64,000 bases of DNA from Candidatus Polarisedimenticolaceae bacterium (GTDB lineage: Bacteria > Acidobacteriota > Polarisedimenticolia > Polarisedimenticolales > DASRJG01): positions 22,386 through 86,385 of the forward strand of contig DASVAW010000159.1 in the NCBI GenBank assembly GCA_036376135.1. Reading direction: 5' to 3'. Under the pieces are notes generated by a model. That model was not told where the DNA came from. It saw only the letters and a list, made by a program, of their open reading frames with translations, and did no database searches. The position numbers and the translations under genes are program-made. Every line of letters starts with the position of its first letter. The first letter of the stretch is position 1. Of this stretch, positions 1 to 8,637 are shown piece by piece.

Positions 1-474
1 TCGCTCACCGGCGCCGAGCGCGCCGAGTCGTTCCGCAGCGCGCCCCTGCCGCGCATGACCAACATCCGCATCGAGGTGGACGCGCCGATCCCGGCCCCCG
101 GCGCCTTCGAGGACTACGGCCCCGAGGAGGTCCGGGAGCTCCTGGCATCGGCCGGGATCTTCCGCCGCCACCCGGAAGTCGTGTTCCTTTCGGGATACTC
201 CGGAGGCCAGGTCAACACCGTGACCGGCGACTTCGTCTTCAACTGCAAGTCGATCTACCGCCTCGGCCACTCGGGAGCCACGCTGTACAAGCCGGCGATC
301 TTCTCGGGGTCGATGTTCGGCGCCCTCGGCGCGATCCGCGAGGCGTTCGGCCCCCTCGCCCTCGACGCGATCGGCACCTGCGGGAAGTGGGGGCAGAGCG
401 TCCCGTCGAGCGGAGGCTCCCACTGGTTCGTTTTCCTCGAGCCGGAGCCCTCGGTCCGGCTCGGAGGGCGCTGA
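1..474 (+). CDS. tldD: TldD-type metalloprotease, C-terminal part (gene begins left of the window)
   Basis: The frame is open from base 1, so only the last 157 residues are visible. Near the end is C-G-K-W-G-Q-S-V-P, the conserved C-terminal stretch of TldD. TldD pairs with PmbA (TldE) as a cytoplasmic metalloprotease that trims unfolded or modified peptides. The HExxxH zinc site belongs to the missing N-terminal half. The next gene starts one base after this stop codon, so the pair is almost certainly co-translated. The tail after the CGK motif (Phe-Leu-Glu-Pro-Glu-Pro) is longer than I expect for TldD. Confidence 0.85.
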   Translation, partial: SLTGAERAESFRSAPLPRMTNIRIEVDAPIPAPGAFEDYGPEEVRELLASAGIFRRHPEVVFLSGYSGGQVNTVTGDFVFNCKSIYRLGHSGATLYKPAIFSGSMFGALGAIREAFGPLALDAIGTCGKWGQSVPSSGGSHWFVFLEPEPSVRLGGR

Positions 475-475
475 G

Positions 476-1750
476 GTGGCGACCGATCGGTTCGTCGAGG
501 CCCTGGAGGCATCGGGAGCGAGGGCGTGGTCGATCTACACGACGTCCTTCCGGCGCCTGTCCCTCGGGACCAAGGACCGCGAGTCGGGAAACCCGCACGC
601 CCCGTTCTCGGTCTCCGAAGGGCTCGCCGCCGCGTACAAGGTCGTCTGGGCCGACGGTCGCGTGAGCCGCGGTTCGCTCGAACGCCGCCAGATCGAGCTC
701 GAGGTGGACGACGCGCTGCGTCAGGCGCGAAGCGCGGCGATCGACGACCCCGACGGCGCGTTCGTCCCCGAGCCATCGGAGATCCCGGATGTCGCGATCC
801 ACGCCCCCGAGACCGCGGCGATCGCTGCGGGGGAAGTCGAGCCGATCGCCGAGCGCCTCGCGTTCATCCGCAAGGTCGTCGTCGAGCGCGGCCTTCGGAC
901 CTGGAGCGGCTCGATCAGTGCGTCGGAGGGGTTGGGGCGGATCGTGACGTCGACGGGGATGGACGCCTCGGGGAAGGGCACGACCTTCGGCTGGAGCGCC
1001 GTCCTGGATGGGGAGCTCGGCGCCGGACGCGCGCTCCGCGTTCCGGAGTCGCGCGAGCTGTTCAAGTCGCGCGTGTTTCGGATCGTCGACACCGTCCTGA
1101 AGCTGCGCGAGCCCGCGGCCTCGCTCGCGGGCGGGCTCCAGCGCGTCCTCCTCCACCCCGACGTCGTCGAGGAGTACGTCCTCGGCACGTTGTTCTCGAA
1201 CCTCGACGGCGCGACCGTCGCGCACGCGGAGGGAGCCTTTCGAAAGGAGCAGTTCGGGAGCGGCGATCCGGTCCTGCGCGAGGATCTCGGCCTGACGATC
1301 GACCCGTGGAAACCGCTCGGCCCGGGGTCGTATCGTTTCTCGACCGAAGGGGTCCCGTCGAAACCGACGACCCTGATCGACCGCGGACGCCTCGTGACGC
1401 CGATCCTCGACCTCAAGTACGGGCGTCGCCTCGGGATGGCTCCGACGGCGCACGCGTTGTCGATGGAGGCGGTCGCCTTCACCGCGGCGTCGGAGGTGCC
1501 GTACGAGGAGGCCGAGCGGGAGGCGGTCGCGCTGATCCTGAGCGTTCTCGGCGTGCACACCCAGGACACCGCCAGCGGCGATTTCTCGCTGTCGGCTCCG
1601 CAGGCATGGTCACGGAAGGGCGGGCGCGTGAAGGCCACGATCTCCGGGAACCTGTTCGCGCTCCTGCGTGATCCGGGGACGACGCTCGTCCGGTTCGAGG
1701 ACGAGACGACGCCGGGGCTTCTCGTGACCTGCCGGATCGATCCGAGGTAG
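476..1750 (+). CDS. TldD/PmbA-family protein, PmbA (TldE)-like partner subunit
   Basis: A 424-residue protein with a GTG start one base after the tldD stop. The length fits PmbA/TldE, and the sequence follows the family: an N-terminal ferredoxin-like half, a middle segment with a Ser-Gly-Lys-Gly-Thr-Thr stretch and a C-terminal beta domain with the S-x-N-x-F region (around residues 394-398). In known TldD/E complexes this subunit lacks the zinc motif and closes the peptide cleft of TldD; no HExxxH is seen here either, which supports a PmbA role. The linked tldD agrees. The subunit name is inferred from family order. Confidence 0.85.
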   Translation: MATDRFVEALEASGARAWSIYTTSFRRLSLGTKDRESGNPHAPFSVSEGLAAAYKVVWADGRVSRGSLERRQIELEVDDALRQARSAAIDDPDGAFVPEPSEIPDVAIHAPETAAIAAGEVEPIAERLAFIRKVVVERGLRTWSGSISASEGLGRIVTSTGMDASGKGTTFGWSAVLDGELGAGRALRVPESRELFKSRVFRIVDTVLKLREPAASLAGGLQRVLLHPDVVEEYVLGTLFSNLDGATVAHAEGAFRKEQFGSGDPVLREDLGLTIDPWKPLGPGSYRFSTEGVPSKPTTLIDRGRLVTPILDLKYGRRLGMAPTAHALSMEAVAFTAASEVPYEEAEREAVALILSVLGVHTQDTASGDFSLSAPQAWSRKGGRVKATISGNLFALLRDPGTTLVRFEDETTPGLLVTCRIDPR

Positions 1751-1758
1751 GCGCGTCC

Positions 1759-2241
1759 CTATCCCCCGGGACGTCCGCTTTCGATCGCCGCGGCGAGCTC
1801 CTCCGGCCGTTGCGAGCCGATCAGCAGGAGCGTGCCGTCCCGCAGCTCCAGCTCGACGCCCCGATCCCCGCTGACGTTGTAGGCCCAGCCCTTCGCCCCG
1901 ATCCGGATCCCCCACCCTCCGTAGTCCCGGATCGGCCGGTACGTCACCGCACGCGCCGCGCGGACATCCCGGAGATCGACGATCCGCGGCTTCCCGTGGA
2001 ACGGGAAGAACCGGTAGGTCAGCGTCGCGCCCTGGACTTCCACCCGCAGCCATGGGACGAGAAAGCTCACCGCGACGGTGACGCTCACCACGATGAGACT
2101 CCCTCCTGTGACCCTCGAGGGAGCGCTCCGCGCGGCAATCAACATCACCACGCCGATCAGGCCGGGGATGGCACCGAGGAGCATCCCCACACGACCCAGC
2201 GAGGACGAGCGGAAGGTCTGCGTCTCGACGAACGGCGCCAT
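1759..2241 (-). CDS. small two-helix membrane protein with PH-like C-terminal domain
   Basis: A 160-residue protein with two hydrophobic helices (about residues 18-37 and 48-66) followed by a soluble beta-rich part. That part contains a basic 'PRIVDLRDVRAARAV' segment and ends in 'LLIGSQRPEELAAAIE', the pattern of bacterial PH domains where the last helix follows a G-S-x-x-P-E-E-L motif. Such proteins sit in the inner membrane with the PH domain in the cytoplasm; their substrates are generally unknown. It is convergent with the pmbA-like gene, 8 bases away. Function not assigned. Confidence 0.75.
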   Translation of the reverse strand: MAPFVETQTFRSSSLGRVGMLLGAIPGLIGVVMLIAARSAPSRVTGGSLIVVSVTVAVSFLVPWLRVEVQGATLTYRFFPFHGKPRIVDLRDVRAARAVTYRPIRDYGGWGIRIGAKGWAYNVSGDRGVELELRDGTLLLIGSQRPEELAAAIESGRPGG

Positions 2242-2293
2242 CGGGATCCTCCGACTCCTTGCCGGCGATCCTAGCTCCGGTATCCTCCCCTCC

Positions 2294-2452
2294 GTGCTTG
2301 ACGATCGTCAGCCCGCCCGCCGCTCCGACCCCGTCGAACGGGCCGTGCGGACCTGCCCGAACTGCGGGAAGGAGCTCGCCGAGCGGAAGTGCAAGCTCTA
2401 CTGCCCGGATCCCGCCTGCGGGTACTACCTGAGCTGCGCGGACTACTACTGA
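2294..2452 (+). CDS. zinc-ribbon microprotein, 52 residues
   Basis: A short frame from a GTG at 2294 gives 52 residues. It carries C-P-N-C-G-K-E followed by [16 protein letters not shown], several closely spaced Cys residues as in zinc ribbons and rubredoxin-like knuckles. It ends Cys-Ala-Asp-Tyr-Tyr. The cysteine spacing is unlikely to occur by chance in a shadow frame. The frame is open further upstream, but that part overlaps the divergent PH-domain gene and looks non-coding, so the GTG was chosen. Role unknown; small zinc ribbons often act as accessory or nucleic-acid-binding proteins. Confidence 0.65.
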   Translation: MLDDRQPARRSDPVERAVRTCPNCGKELAERKCKLYCPDPACGYYLSCADYY

Positions 2453-2459
2453 CCCTCGC

Positions 2460-2488
2460 TTGACAGGTCCCCCGGGCCATCCCACAAG
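2460..2488 (+). promoter_or_regulatory. candidate clpB promoter with perfect -35
   Basis: TTGACA at 2460-2465, within CGCTTGACA, is a consensus -35 (and close to the heat-shock CTTGAA type). Seventeen bases on is CACAAG (2483-2488), a weak -10. The distance to clpB is reasonable. A short GCGG-TTTT-CCGC hairpin follows before the Shine-Dalgarno sequence. A heat-shock sigma factor could use this site, but the -10 is poor for either class. Confidence 0.35.
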
Positions 2489-2533
2489 ACCCCTCGTCGC
2501 GGCGCGGTTTTCCGCGAGACGGGAGGTGTGCGG

Positions 2534-5128
2534 ATGCGAGCCGATCGGTTCACCCTGAAAGCCCAGGAAGCCCTGCAGGAGGCGCAGGCTTCCGCGGCCG
2601 GCTCCGGCCACGCCGAAGTCCGCCCGCTCCATCTCCTCGTCGCCGTCGCCCGCCAGAAGGAAGGAATCGTCGGCCCGATCCTGGAGAAGCTCGGGGCCGA
2701 CCCGCGAGCCGTCGCCTCGGCGGCGGAGGAACGGCTCGAGTCCCTCCCCCGCGTGCAGGGACAGCCCGACACGCACGTCTCCCGGGCGCTCGCGGAGGTC
2801 CTGACGACCGCCGAGGCCGCCGCCAAGGAGTTCGGCGACGAGTACCTCTCGACCGAGCACCTCCTCCTCGCCATGGTCCGCGGAACCGGCGAGGCGGCCG
2901 AGATCCTGAAGAAGCTCGGGGCGACCCCCGACAACGTGCTGCACGCCCTGCGCGCCGTGCGCGGGTCGAGCCGCGTCACCGACCAGAACCCCGAGGACAA
3001 GTACCAGGCGCTTCGGAAGTACGCGCGCAACCTGACCGATCTGGCGAGGCGCGGGAAGATCGACCCCGTGATCGGCCGCGACGACGAGATCCGCCGCACG
3101 CTGCAGATCCTCGGCCGGCGAACGAAGAACAATCCGGTGCTCGTGGGCGACCCGGGCGTCGGGAAAACCGCGATCGTCGAGGGGATCGCCAAGCGCATCG
3201 CCGACGGCGACGTCGCGGAGTCGTTGCGCGACAAGGACGTCGTCGCCCTCGACCTCGGGGCCCTGATCGCGGGCTCGAAGTACCGCGGCGAGTTCGAGGA
3301 CCGGCTCAAGGCCGTGCTCAAGGAAATCCAGGACGCCGACGGGCGCGTGATCCTCTTCATCGACGAGCTGCACACCCTCGTCGGGGCCGGCGCCGCCGAA
3401 GGGGCGGTCGACGCGGCGAACCTCCTGAAGCCCGCGCTCGCGCGCGGCGAGCTGCGCTGCATCGGCGCGACGACCCTCAACGAATACCGCAAGCACATCG
3501 AGAAGGACGCGGCGCTCGAGCGACGGTTCCAGCCGGTGATGGTGGGCGAGCCCTCCGTCGAGGACACGATCTCCATCCTCCGGGGACTGCGCGAGCGGTA
3601 CGAGACCCACCACTCCGTGAAGATCCAGGACGCGGCGCTCGTCGCGGCGGCGACCCTGTCGCACCGCTACATCGCCGACCGGTTCCTCCCCGACAAGGCC
3701 ATCGACCTCGTGGACGAGGCGGCGGCGCGCCTGAAGATGGAGATCGAGTCGGTCCCGACCGAGGTGGACGAGGTCCAGCGCCAGGTCACCCGCCTCGAGA
3801 TCGAGCGGCAGGCGTTGAAGCGAGAGACCGACGCCCCTTCGGCGGAGCGCCGCGACAGGCTCGAGGGCGAGCTCGCCGACCTCCAGGAGCGGCTGAAGGG
3901 GCTGAAGGCCCGCTGGTCGTCCGAGAAGGAGGCGATCGGCCGGATCGGCGCGCTGAAGAAGAAGATCGAGGAGACGCGGATCGAGGCCGAACGCGCGGAG
4001 AAGGAGTCCGTACTCGACCGCGCGGCGGAGCTGCGTTACGGGATCGTCCCGAAACTCGAGCACGAGCTCGCGGACGAGAATGCGAAGCTCGCCGACCTCC
4101 AGCGGGACGGCGCGATGCTCAAGGAAGAGGTCGGGGAGGAAGACATCGCCGCGGTCGTGTCGAAATGGACCGGGATTCCGGTGGCGAGGATGCTCGAGGG
4201 GGAGGCGACGAAACTCGTCCACCTCGAGGACGAGCTGCACCGCCGGGTCGTCGGCCAGGACGAGGCGGTCGCCGCGGTCTCAACCGCCGTCCGCCGGGCG
4301 CGGGCGGGCCTCAAGGACCCCGATCGGCCGATCGGCTCGTTCCTGTTCCTCGGACCGACGGGGGTCGGAAAGACCGAGCTGGCCCGGGCGCTCGCGGCGA
4401 ACCTGTTCGACGACGAGAAGGCGATGATCCGCCTGGACATGAGCGAGTACCAGGAGCGCCACACGGTCGCTCGGATGATCGGGGCCCCTCCCGGGTACGT
4501 CGGCCACGACGAAGGGGGCCAGCTCACCGAGGCGGTCCGGCGCAGGCCGTACACGGTGGTCCTGCTCGACGAGATCGAGAAGGCGCACGCCGAGGTCTTC
4601 AACGTGCTGCTGCAGGTCCTCGACGACGGGCGGCTCACCGACGGGAAGGGGCGCACGGTCGACTTCCGCAACACGATCGTGATCATGACCTCGAACCTCG
4701 GGTCGGACCTGATCCTCGAGCGCACCGGGGAGCGGCCGAACCTGCTCAAGGCCGAGCTCGAGGGGATGCTGCGCCGTTCCTTCCGGCCCGAGTTCCTGAA
4801 CCGGATCGACGACGTGATCGTCTTCGGGTCGCTGACCCCGGACGACCTCCTGAAGATCGTCGACCTGCAGCTCGAGCGGCTGCGGGCGATCCTCGCCCCG
4901 CGCCGGATCGAGCTGGAGGTGACTCCGCAGGCCAAGCAGCGCCTGGCGGAGGCCGGTTACGACCCCGCCTACGGGGCGCGGCCGCTAAAGCGGACGATCC
5001 AGAAAATGATCCAGGACCCCCTGGCCCTGAAGCTCCTCGAAGGGTCGATCGCGCAGGGAAACGTCGTCGTCGCGGAGTCGAACGGCCAAGGGATCACCCT
5101 GACGGCTGGCGGCGTGACCGTACAATAA
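2534..5128 (+). CDS. clpB: ATP-dependent disaggregase ClpB
   Basis: About 864 residues, full length for ClpB. Two Clp-N repeats (about 1-145) are followed by AAA1 with Walker A G-D-P-G-V-G-K-T (about 202-212) and Walker B I-L-F-I-D-E-L-H. The M-domain coiled coil (about 400-520) distinguishes ClpB from ClpA/ClpC. AAA2 has Walker A G-P-T-G-V-G-K-T (about 606-613). ClpB hexamers extract polypeptides from aggregates together with DnaK. I chose ATG 2534 rather than GTG 2528 because GGGAGG at 2521-2526 is correctly spaced for the ATG. It heads a chaperone run with hsp20 and grpE. Confidence 0.97.
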   Translation: MRADRFTLKAQEALQEAQASAAGSGHAEVRPLHLLVAVARQKEGIVGPILEKLGADPRAVASAAEERLESLPRVQGQPDTHVSRALAEVLTTAEAAAKEFGDEYLSTEHLLLAMVRGTGEAAEILKKLGATPDNVLHALRAVRGSSRVTDQNPEDKYQALRKYARNLTDLARRGKIDPVIGRDDEIRRTLQILGRRTKNNPVLVGDPGVGKTAIVEGIAKRIADGDVAESLRDKDVVALDLGALIAGSKYRGEFEDRLKAVLKEIQDADGRVILFIDELHTLVGAGAAEGAVDAANLLKPALARGELRCIGATTLNEYRKHIEKDAALERRFQPVMVGEPSVEDTISILRGLRERYETHHSVKIQDAALVAAATLSHRYIADRFLPDKAIDLVDEAAARLKMEIESVPTEVDEVQRQVTRLEIERQALKRETDAPSAERRDRLEGELADLQERLKGLKARWSSEKEAIGRIGALKKKIEETRIEAERAEKESVLDRAAELRYGIVPKLEHELADENAKLADLQRDGAMLKEEVGEEDIAAVVSKWTGIPVARMLEGEATKLVHLEDELHRRVVGQDEAVAAVSTAVRRARAGLKDPDRPIGSFLFLGPTGVGKTELARALAANLFDDEKAMIRLDMSEYQERHTVARMIGAPPGYVGHDEGGQLTEAVRRRPYTVVLLDEIEKAHAEVFNVLLQVLDDGRLTDGKGRTVDFRNTIVIMTSNLGSDLILERTGERPNLLKAELEGMLRRSFRPEFLNRIDDVIVFGSLTPDDLLKIVDLQLERLRAILAPRRIELEVTPQAKQRLAEAGYDPAYGARPLKRTIQKMIQDPLALKLLEGSIAQGNVVVAESNGQGITLTAGGVTVQ
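5099..5126 (+). promoter_or_regulatory. possible internal promoter for hsp20/grpE, inside the 3' end of clpB
   Basis: CTGACG (5099-5104) and TACAAT (5121-5126) are spaced by 16 bases and lie over the clpB stop codon, about 40 bases before the hsp20 start. The -10 is good and the -35 moderate. It could give hsp20-grpE expression independent of clpB. Confidence 0.35.
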
Positions 5129-5167
5129 GCGGTCGGGTCGTCCGTTTCGCGACCCGGGGAGCGCGCG

Positions 5168-5623
5168 ATGGCGATCCAGCGCTGGGATCCGGTCCGGGAT
5201 CTGGTTCAGCTCCAGGAGCGGTTCAACCGCCTGTTCGACGACGTGCTCGCGCGTTCGGGAGCGGTGCGCGAGGCGGAGTCGGCGGCGCGCACCGGCTGGA
5301 GGCCGTCGACCGACGTGTTCGAGGAGCCCGCGCGGTACGTCGTGCGCGTCGACCTCCCGGGCGTCCCTCCGTCGGACGTCGAGATCGAGGTCGAGGAGAC
5401 CGCACTGCACGTCCGCGGGGAGCGCCGGATGGACCTCGGGGTCCCGCGCGACGCGTACCTGCGCTCCGAACGGCCGCAGGGAGGGTTCGGCGTCAGCCTG
5501 CAGATCCCGGCGTCGGTCGATCGTGCGAGGATCGAGGCGGCCCACCGGGACGGGGTCCTGGAGATCGTCCTTCCCAAGCGGAAGGACGAGGGGCCGGCGC
5601 GGGTGAAGGTCGACGTCAAGTGA
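5168..5623 (+). CDS. small heat-shock protein, Hsp20 family
   Basis: A 151-residue protein beginning M-A-I-Q-R-W-D-P. Residues about 44-140 form an alpha-crystallin domain with the usual 'DVFEEPARYVVRVDLPGV' start and the G-V-L signature (D-G-V-L-E-I-V-L-P-K) near the end. Small Hsps hold unfolding proteins in a refoldable state for ClpB/DnaK. It lies 39 bases after clpB and 16 bases before grpE, consistent with one heat-shock operon. A second, distinct Hsp20 is encoded at 44869-45309. Confidence 0.93.
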   Translation: MAIQRWDPVRDLVQLQERFNRLFDDVLARSGAVREAESAARTGWRPSTDVFEEPARYVVRVDLPGVPPSDVEIEVEETALHVRGERRMDLGVPRDAYLRSERPQGGFGVSLQIPASVDRARIEAAHRDGVLEIVLPKRKDEGPARVKVDVK

Positions 5624-5639
5624 TGCGGTGAAGGAAGGC

Positions 5640-6218
5640 ATGAACGACACCAACGAGAAGGACGAGCCGACGATCAAGGTCGAGGACCGGCGTTTCTGGG
5701 CCCGGGGCGAGACCGACGAGCCCGAAACGCCTCCCGCGGCGAACCCCGAGCTCGAGGCCGCCCTCGCCCGCGCGGAGGCCGCCGAGAAGCGCCTGTACGA
5801 CCTGAGCGCGGCGGTCACGCAGATGCGTCAGGAGCAGGAGGCGATGCGCCAGCGTGTCGAGCGCGACCTCGACCGGCGCGTCGCCGGCAAGTTCGGCGAC
5901 GTCGTCGAGGGGGTCCTTCAGGCGCTCGACGACCTCGACCTCGCGATCGAGCACGCGAAGGGGAACCCCGCCGCGGAGGCCTTCGCGCACGGCGCCGCCA
6001 TCGCGCGGGACCGGTTCGTCGCCGCCCTGCAGCGCGGCGGCGTCGAGCGTATGGACCTGGACGGCACGGAGTTCGACCCGAACGTCGCCGAGGCGCTCGC
6101 CGCCGAGCCGGTGGAGGACCCGTCGAAGCATCACACGGTCCTCCGGACGATGCGACCCGGGTACCGGCTCGGCGATCGGGTCCTGCGCGCGGCCCGCGTG
6201 ATCGTGGGTCGCGCGTGA
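5640..6218 (+). CDS. grpE: nucleotide exchange factor GrpE
   Basis: About 192 residues. A charged N-terminal tail is followed by a long helix (about 40-90) rich in Ala/Glu/Arg, then the beta-domain region ending in 'HHTVLRTMRPGYRLGDRVLRAA', the GrpE C-terminal signature. GrpE releases ADP from DnaK. ATG 5640 is preceded by GAAGGA a few bases upstream; GTG 5628 would add four residues and remains possible. The stop overlaps the next gene by 4 bases (GTGA). Neither dnaK nor dnaJ is present in the window. Confidence 0.93.
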   Translation: MNDTNEKDEPTIKVEDRRFWARGETDEPETPPAANPELEAALARAEAAEKRLYDLSAAVTQMRQEQEAMRQRVERDLDRRVAGKFGDVVEGVLQALDDLDLAIEHAKGNPAAEAFAHGAAIARDRFVAALQRGGVERMDLDGTEFDPNVAEALAAEPVEDPSKHHTVLRTMRPGYRLGDRVLRAARVIVGRA

Positions 6219-7213
6219 GTCGCTTCGGGCTTTACGTCCGCTTCACACGCCCGTTCACCCTGATGCCTCCGCTTCTGGGGGTGGTCTCCGGCGCGATCAC
6301 CGCATGGGGATCGGCGTCGAACCCCCACGTCCTCGCGGGTCTCCCCCGCCAGTGGACCTGGAGCATCGTCTCGACGATCGTCCTCGGCTCGTTGTGCGCC
6401 GCGCTCCTCAACGCCGCCTCGAACGTCATCAACCAGGTCTACGACCTCGAGAACGACCGAATCAACAAGCCCGAGCGGCCGCTTTGCACCGGGGAGATCT
6501 CCGTGCGCGCGGCGTGGTGGTACTCGGTCGCGCTCTACGTCGTCGCCGTGCTCCCGACGTGGCTCGTCGTGATCTGGCCCGCGCGGACGCTCGCCGAGAA
6601 GGCGGCCGCCGAGCTCCATCTGCACCAGTGTTTCTTCATCTACATCGCCGGGATGATCTTCACGTTCATCTACAGCGCGCCGGCGTGGGGTCGGACGAAG
6701 GCGAACGCGTTCCTCGCGAACCTCACGATCGCGATCCCGCGCGGTTGCCTGCTGAAGGTCGCCGGCTGGTCGATGGTCGCGTCGGTCTTCCACGTCGAGC
6801 CGTGGTTCATCGGGACGATCTTCTTCCTCTTCCTGATCGGCGCCGCGACGACCAAGGACTTCTCGGACATGAAGGGGGACGAGGCGGCCGGCTGCCGGAC
6901 CCTTCCCATCCGCTACGGCGTGCGGAACGCGGCCCGGATGATCGCGCCGTTCTTCGTCTTCCCGTGGCTGCTGATCCCGATCGGGGCGTTCGTGCCCGAT
7001 CCGTTCTGGCCCGACCACACGATCCTGACGGGAAACAAGGGGATGCTCGTGGCCCTGGGCGCGCTCCTGTCGGTCTGGGGGGCCTACACCGTCTACCTGA
7101 TCCTGAAGAACCCGGACGACCTGGCCACGACCGAGAACCACCCGTCGTGGACGCACATGTACCTGATGATGATGGCGGCGCAGGTCGGGTTCGCCCTGGC
7201 GTACCTCGTCTAA
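6215..7213 (+). CDS. UbiA-superfamily polyprenyl/phytyl transferase
   Basis: A 332-residue multi-spanning membrane protein. The first metal-binding motif is N-x7-Y-D-L-E-N-D-R-I-N-K-P (about residues 69-85), and the second is K-D-F-S-D-M-K-G-D-E (about 212-221), both typical of the UbiA superfamily. These enzymes move an isoprenoid chain from its diphosphate onto an aromatic ring or glycerol-type acceptor. The second motif resembles chlorophyll-synthase, homogentisate-phytyltransferase and digeranylgeranylglyceryl-phosphate-synthase branches more than UbiA itself. Translation is coupled to grpE (GTG within GTGA). The convergent neighbour is a phytol-kinase-like fusion, suggesting prenyl or phytyl metabolism. 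Acceptor unknown. Confidence 0.8.
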   Translation: MSRFGLYVRFTRPFTLMPPLLGVVSGAITAWGSASNPHVLAGLPRQWTWSIVSTIVLGSLCAALLNAASNVINQVYDLENDRINKPERPLCTGEISVRAAWWYSVALYVVAVLPTWLVVIWPARTLAEKAAAELHLHQCFFIYIAGMIFTFIYSAPAWGRTKANAFLANLTIAIPRGCLLKVAGWSMVASVFHVEPWFIGTIFFLFLIGAATTKDFSDMKGDEAAGCRTLPIRYGVRNAARMIAPFFVFPWLLIPIGAFVPDPFWPDHTILTGNKGMLVALGALLSVWGAYTVYLILKNPDDLATTENHPSWTHMYLMMMAAQVGFALAYLV

Positions 7214-8616
7214 CCGGCCAGCCCCGCCAGCGCCAGCGCCACGAGACCGCCGACCACGGTGTTGGTGAAGTTGACGATCTCGTTGTCGATCAACTTGACC
7301 TTCTCGAAGGTGGCGCCGAGGAACGACTCGAGCGTCGTGCCCACGAACGCCGCCACCGCGACGATCCCGACCCCGGGCCCGTCGATGAGCCCGGTCGCCC
7401 ACGCGACCGCTCCCACGACGAGCGAGCCGGCGATGCCGGCGAGCGTCCCCTCGAGCGAGACGGCGCCGTCGGTCCCCGCCTTCACCCGCTCGAGGGTCGT
7501 CACGAGGAAATGCCGCTTCCCGTACGCCTGCCCGATCTCGGAGGCGACGGTGTCCGAGGCCTTCGTCGCGAAGGCGGCGACGAGGGCGAGGAGGAATCCC
7601 TCGGGCCGGCCCGTCGCGACGGCGAGGAACGCGAACGCGAGACCCGCCGTCGTGTTCGCGAGGGCGTGTTTGGCGCTGCGCCGGCCGCCTTTCTCCTGGG
7701 CAATCCCGAGCGCCGCTTTCCTGGCGTAGCCGAGCTTCGTGCAGGCGGTCCCGAGCACGAAGAACGTGAAGAGCATCAGGAAGCCGCGCCAGCCCGAGAA
7801 GCCGTAGAGGAGCGTGCCGAGCATCCACCCCACGATCGCTCCGGAGGTGCCGACCCCGCGCGCGGCGAAAGCCGCGACCGCGAGGACGGCGTTGACGCCG
7901 GCGCCGACGAGCAGGTCGCGCGACATCGTGGGCCACGCGTCGACGAGGGCCTGCGGCTCGACGAAGGTCGCGGCCAGAAGCGTCGCCCCGCCCACGACGG
8001 GGACCAGGATGTTGTCGTCGATCCCGGTGCGCAGCGACTCCGCGACCCCCGCCGCGAGCGCCGCGGCGAAACACCCGCCCAGCAGCAGGATCGGATCCCA
8101 GTGCGGCTGCGCCGCGTCGAGGAACGACGCGCCGATCCACGTGACGGGCCGGCCGGCGGCGCCGTCGAGGGCGCCGTGCTGGACCCATCGCAGAAGCCAC
8201 GCCGAGGTCGCGCCGCCCCAGAGAACGAAGGCGACGAACCCCGCCCAGGACTTGCCGGGGTTCCAGGGCAGTTTCGGCCCTCGCAGGATCGTCCCGGCGA
8301 CCGCCGCCATCCCGTCGCCGAAGGCGATGAGCGCCCAGACGGCGGCGGCGAGCTCGAGCCTGTCGCGGAACACGACGAGCAACGCGAGCACGGCGGCGGG
8401 GTACAGGGCGATGCCGAGGGAGTACCCGCGGTCGCGCTCTCCCTCGCGCAGGAGCGCGCGTTTCGTCAGGCGATGGAGCAGGAACAGGTTGAACGTCAGC
8501 GCGACGAGCGCGCAGAGCATCGCCTGACCGGGCGTGAGCCAGCGCAGCAGCAGGGCGAAGCCGCCCATCGCGACGTGAACGGCCTTGCGGACGAGCTCCG
8601 TCCTCGATCCCGACAC
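7210..8616 (-). CDS. fused phytol/dolichol kinase-like (VTE5-type) and DUF92 (VTE6-type) membrane protein
   Basis: A 468-residue, very hydrophobic protein. The N-terminal half (about 1-215) starts R-K-A-V-H-V-A-M-G-G and has G-D-G-M-A-A-V-A-G followed by P-G-K-S-W-A-G, the CTP-dependent phytol/dolichol kinase pattern. The C-terminal half (about 235-468) has the DUF92 features G-T-S-G-A-I-V-G-W, K-A-S-D-T-V-A-S-E-I-G and 'DNEIVNFTNTVVGG'. In plants VTE5 and VTE6 phosphorylate phytol in two steps to phytyl diphosphate for tocopherol and chlorophyll salvage. One polypeptide here may do both. It ends within the stop codon of the convergent UbiA gene. Substrate inferred. Confidence 0.75.
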   Translation of the reverse strand: MSGSRTELVRKAVHVAMGGFALLLRWLTPGQAMLCALVALTFNLFLLHRLTKRALLREGERDRGYSLGIALYPAAVLALLVVFRDRLELAAAVWALIAFGDGMAAVAGTILRGPKLPWNPGKSWAGFVAFVLWGGATSAWLLRWVQHGALDGAAGRPVTWIGASFLDAAQPHWDPILLLGGCFAAALAAGVAESLRTGIDDNILVPVVGGATLLAATFVEPQALVDAWPTMSRDLLVGAGVNAVLAVAAFAARGVGTSGAIVGWMLGTLLYGFSGWRGFLMLFTFFVLGTACTKLGYARKAALGIAQEKGGRRSAKHALANTTAGLAFAFLAVATGRPEGFLLALVAAFATKASDTVASEIGQAYGKRHFLVTTLERVKAGTDGAVSLEGTLAGIAGSLVVGAVAWATGLIDGPGVGIVAVAAFVGTTLESFLGATFEKVKLIDNEIVNFTNTVVGGLVALALAGLAG

Positions 8617-8637
8617 CGCATCCCCCCGTCCGGCGCG

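Noticed and set aside
2490..2533. ROSE or fourU RNA thermometer in the clpB leader
   Set aside because: There is a short GCGG-TTTT-CCGC hairpin, but it does not pair with the Shine-Dalgarno sequence.
1610..4240. 876-residue open frame antisense to clpB
   Set aside because: Leu/Arg/Asp-rich shadow frame of clpB and the preceding genes, without motifs or start signals.
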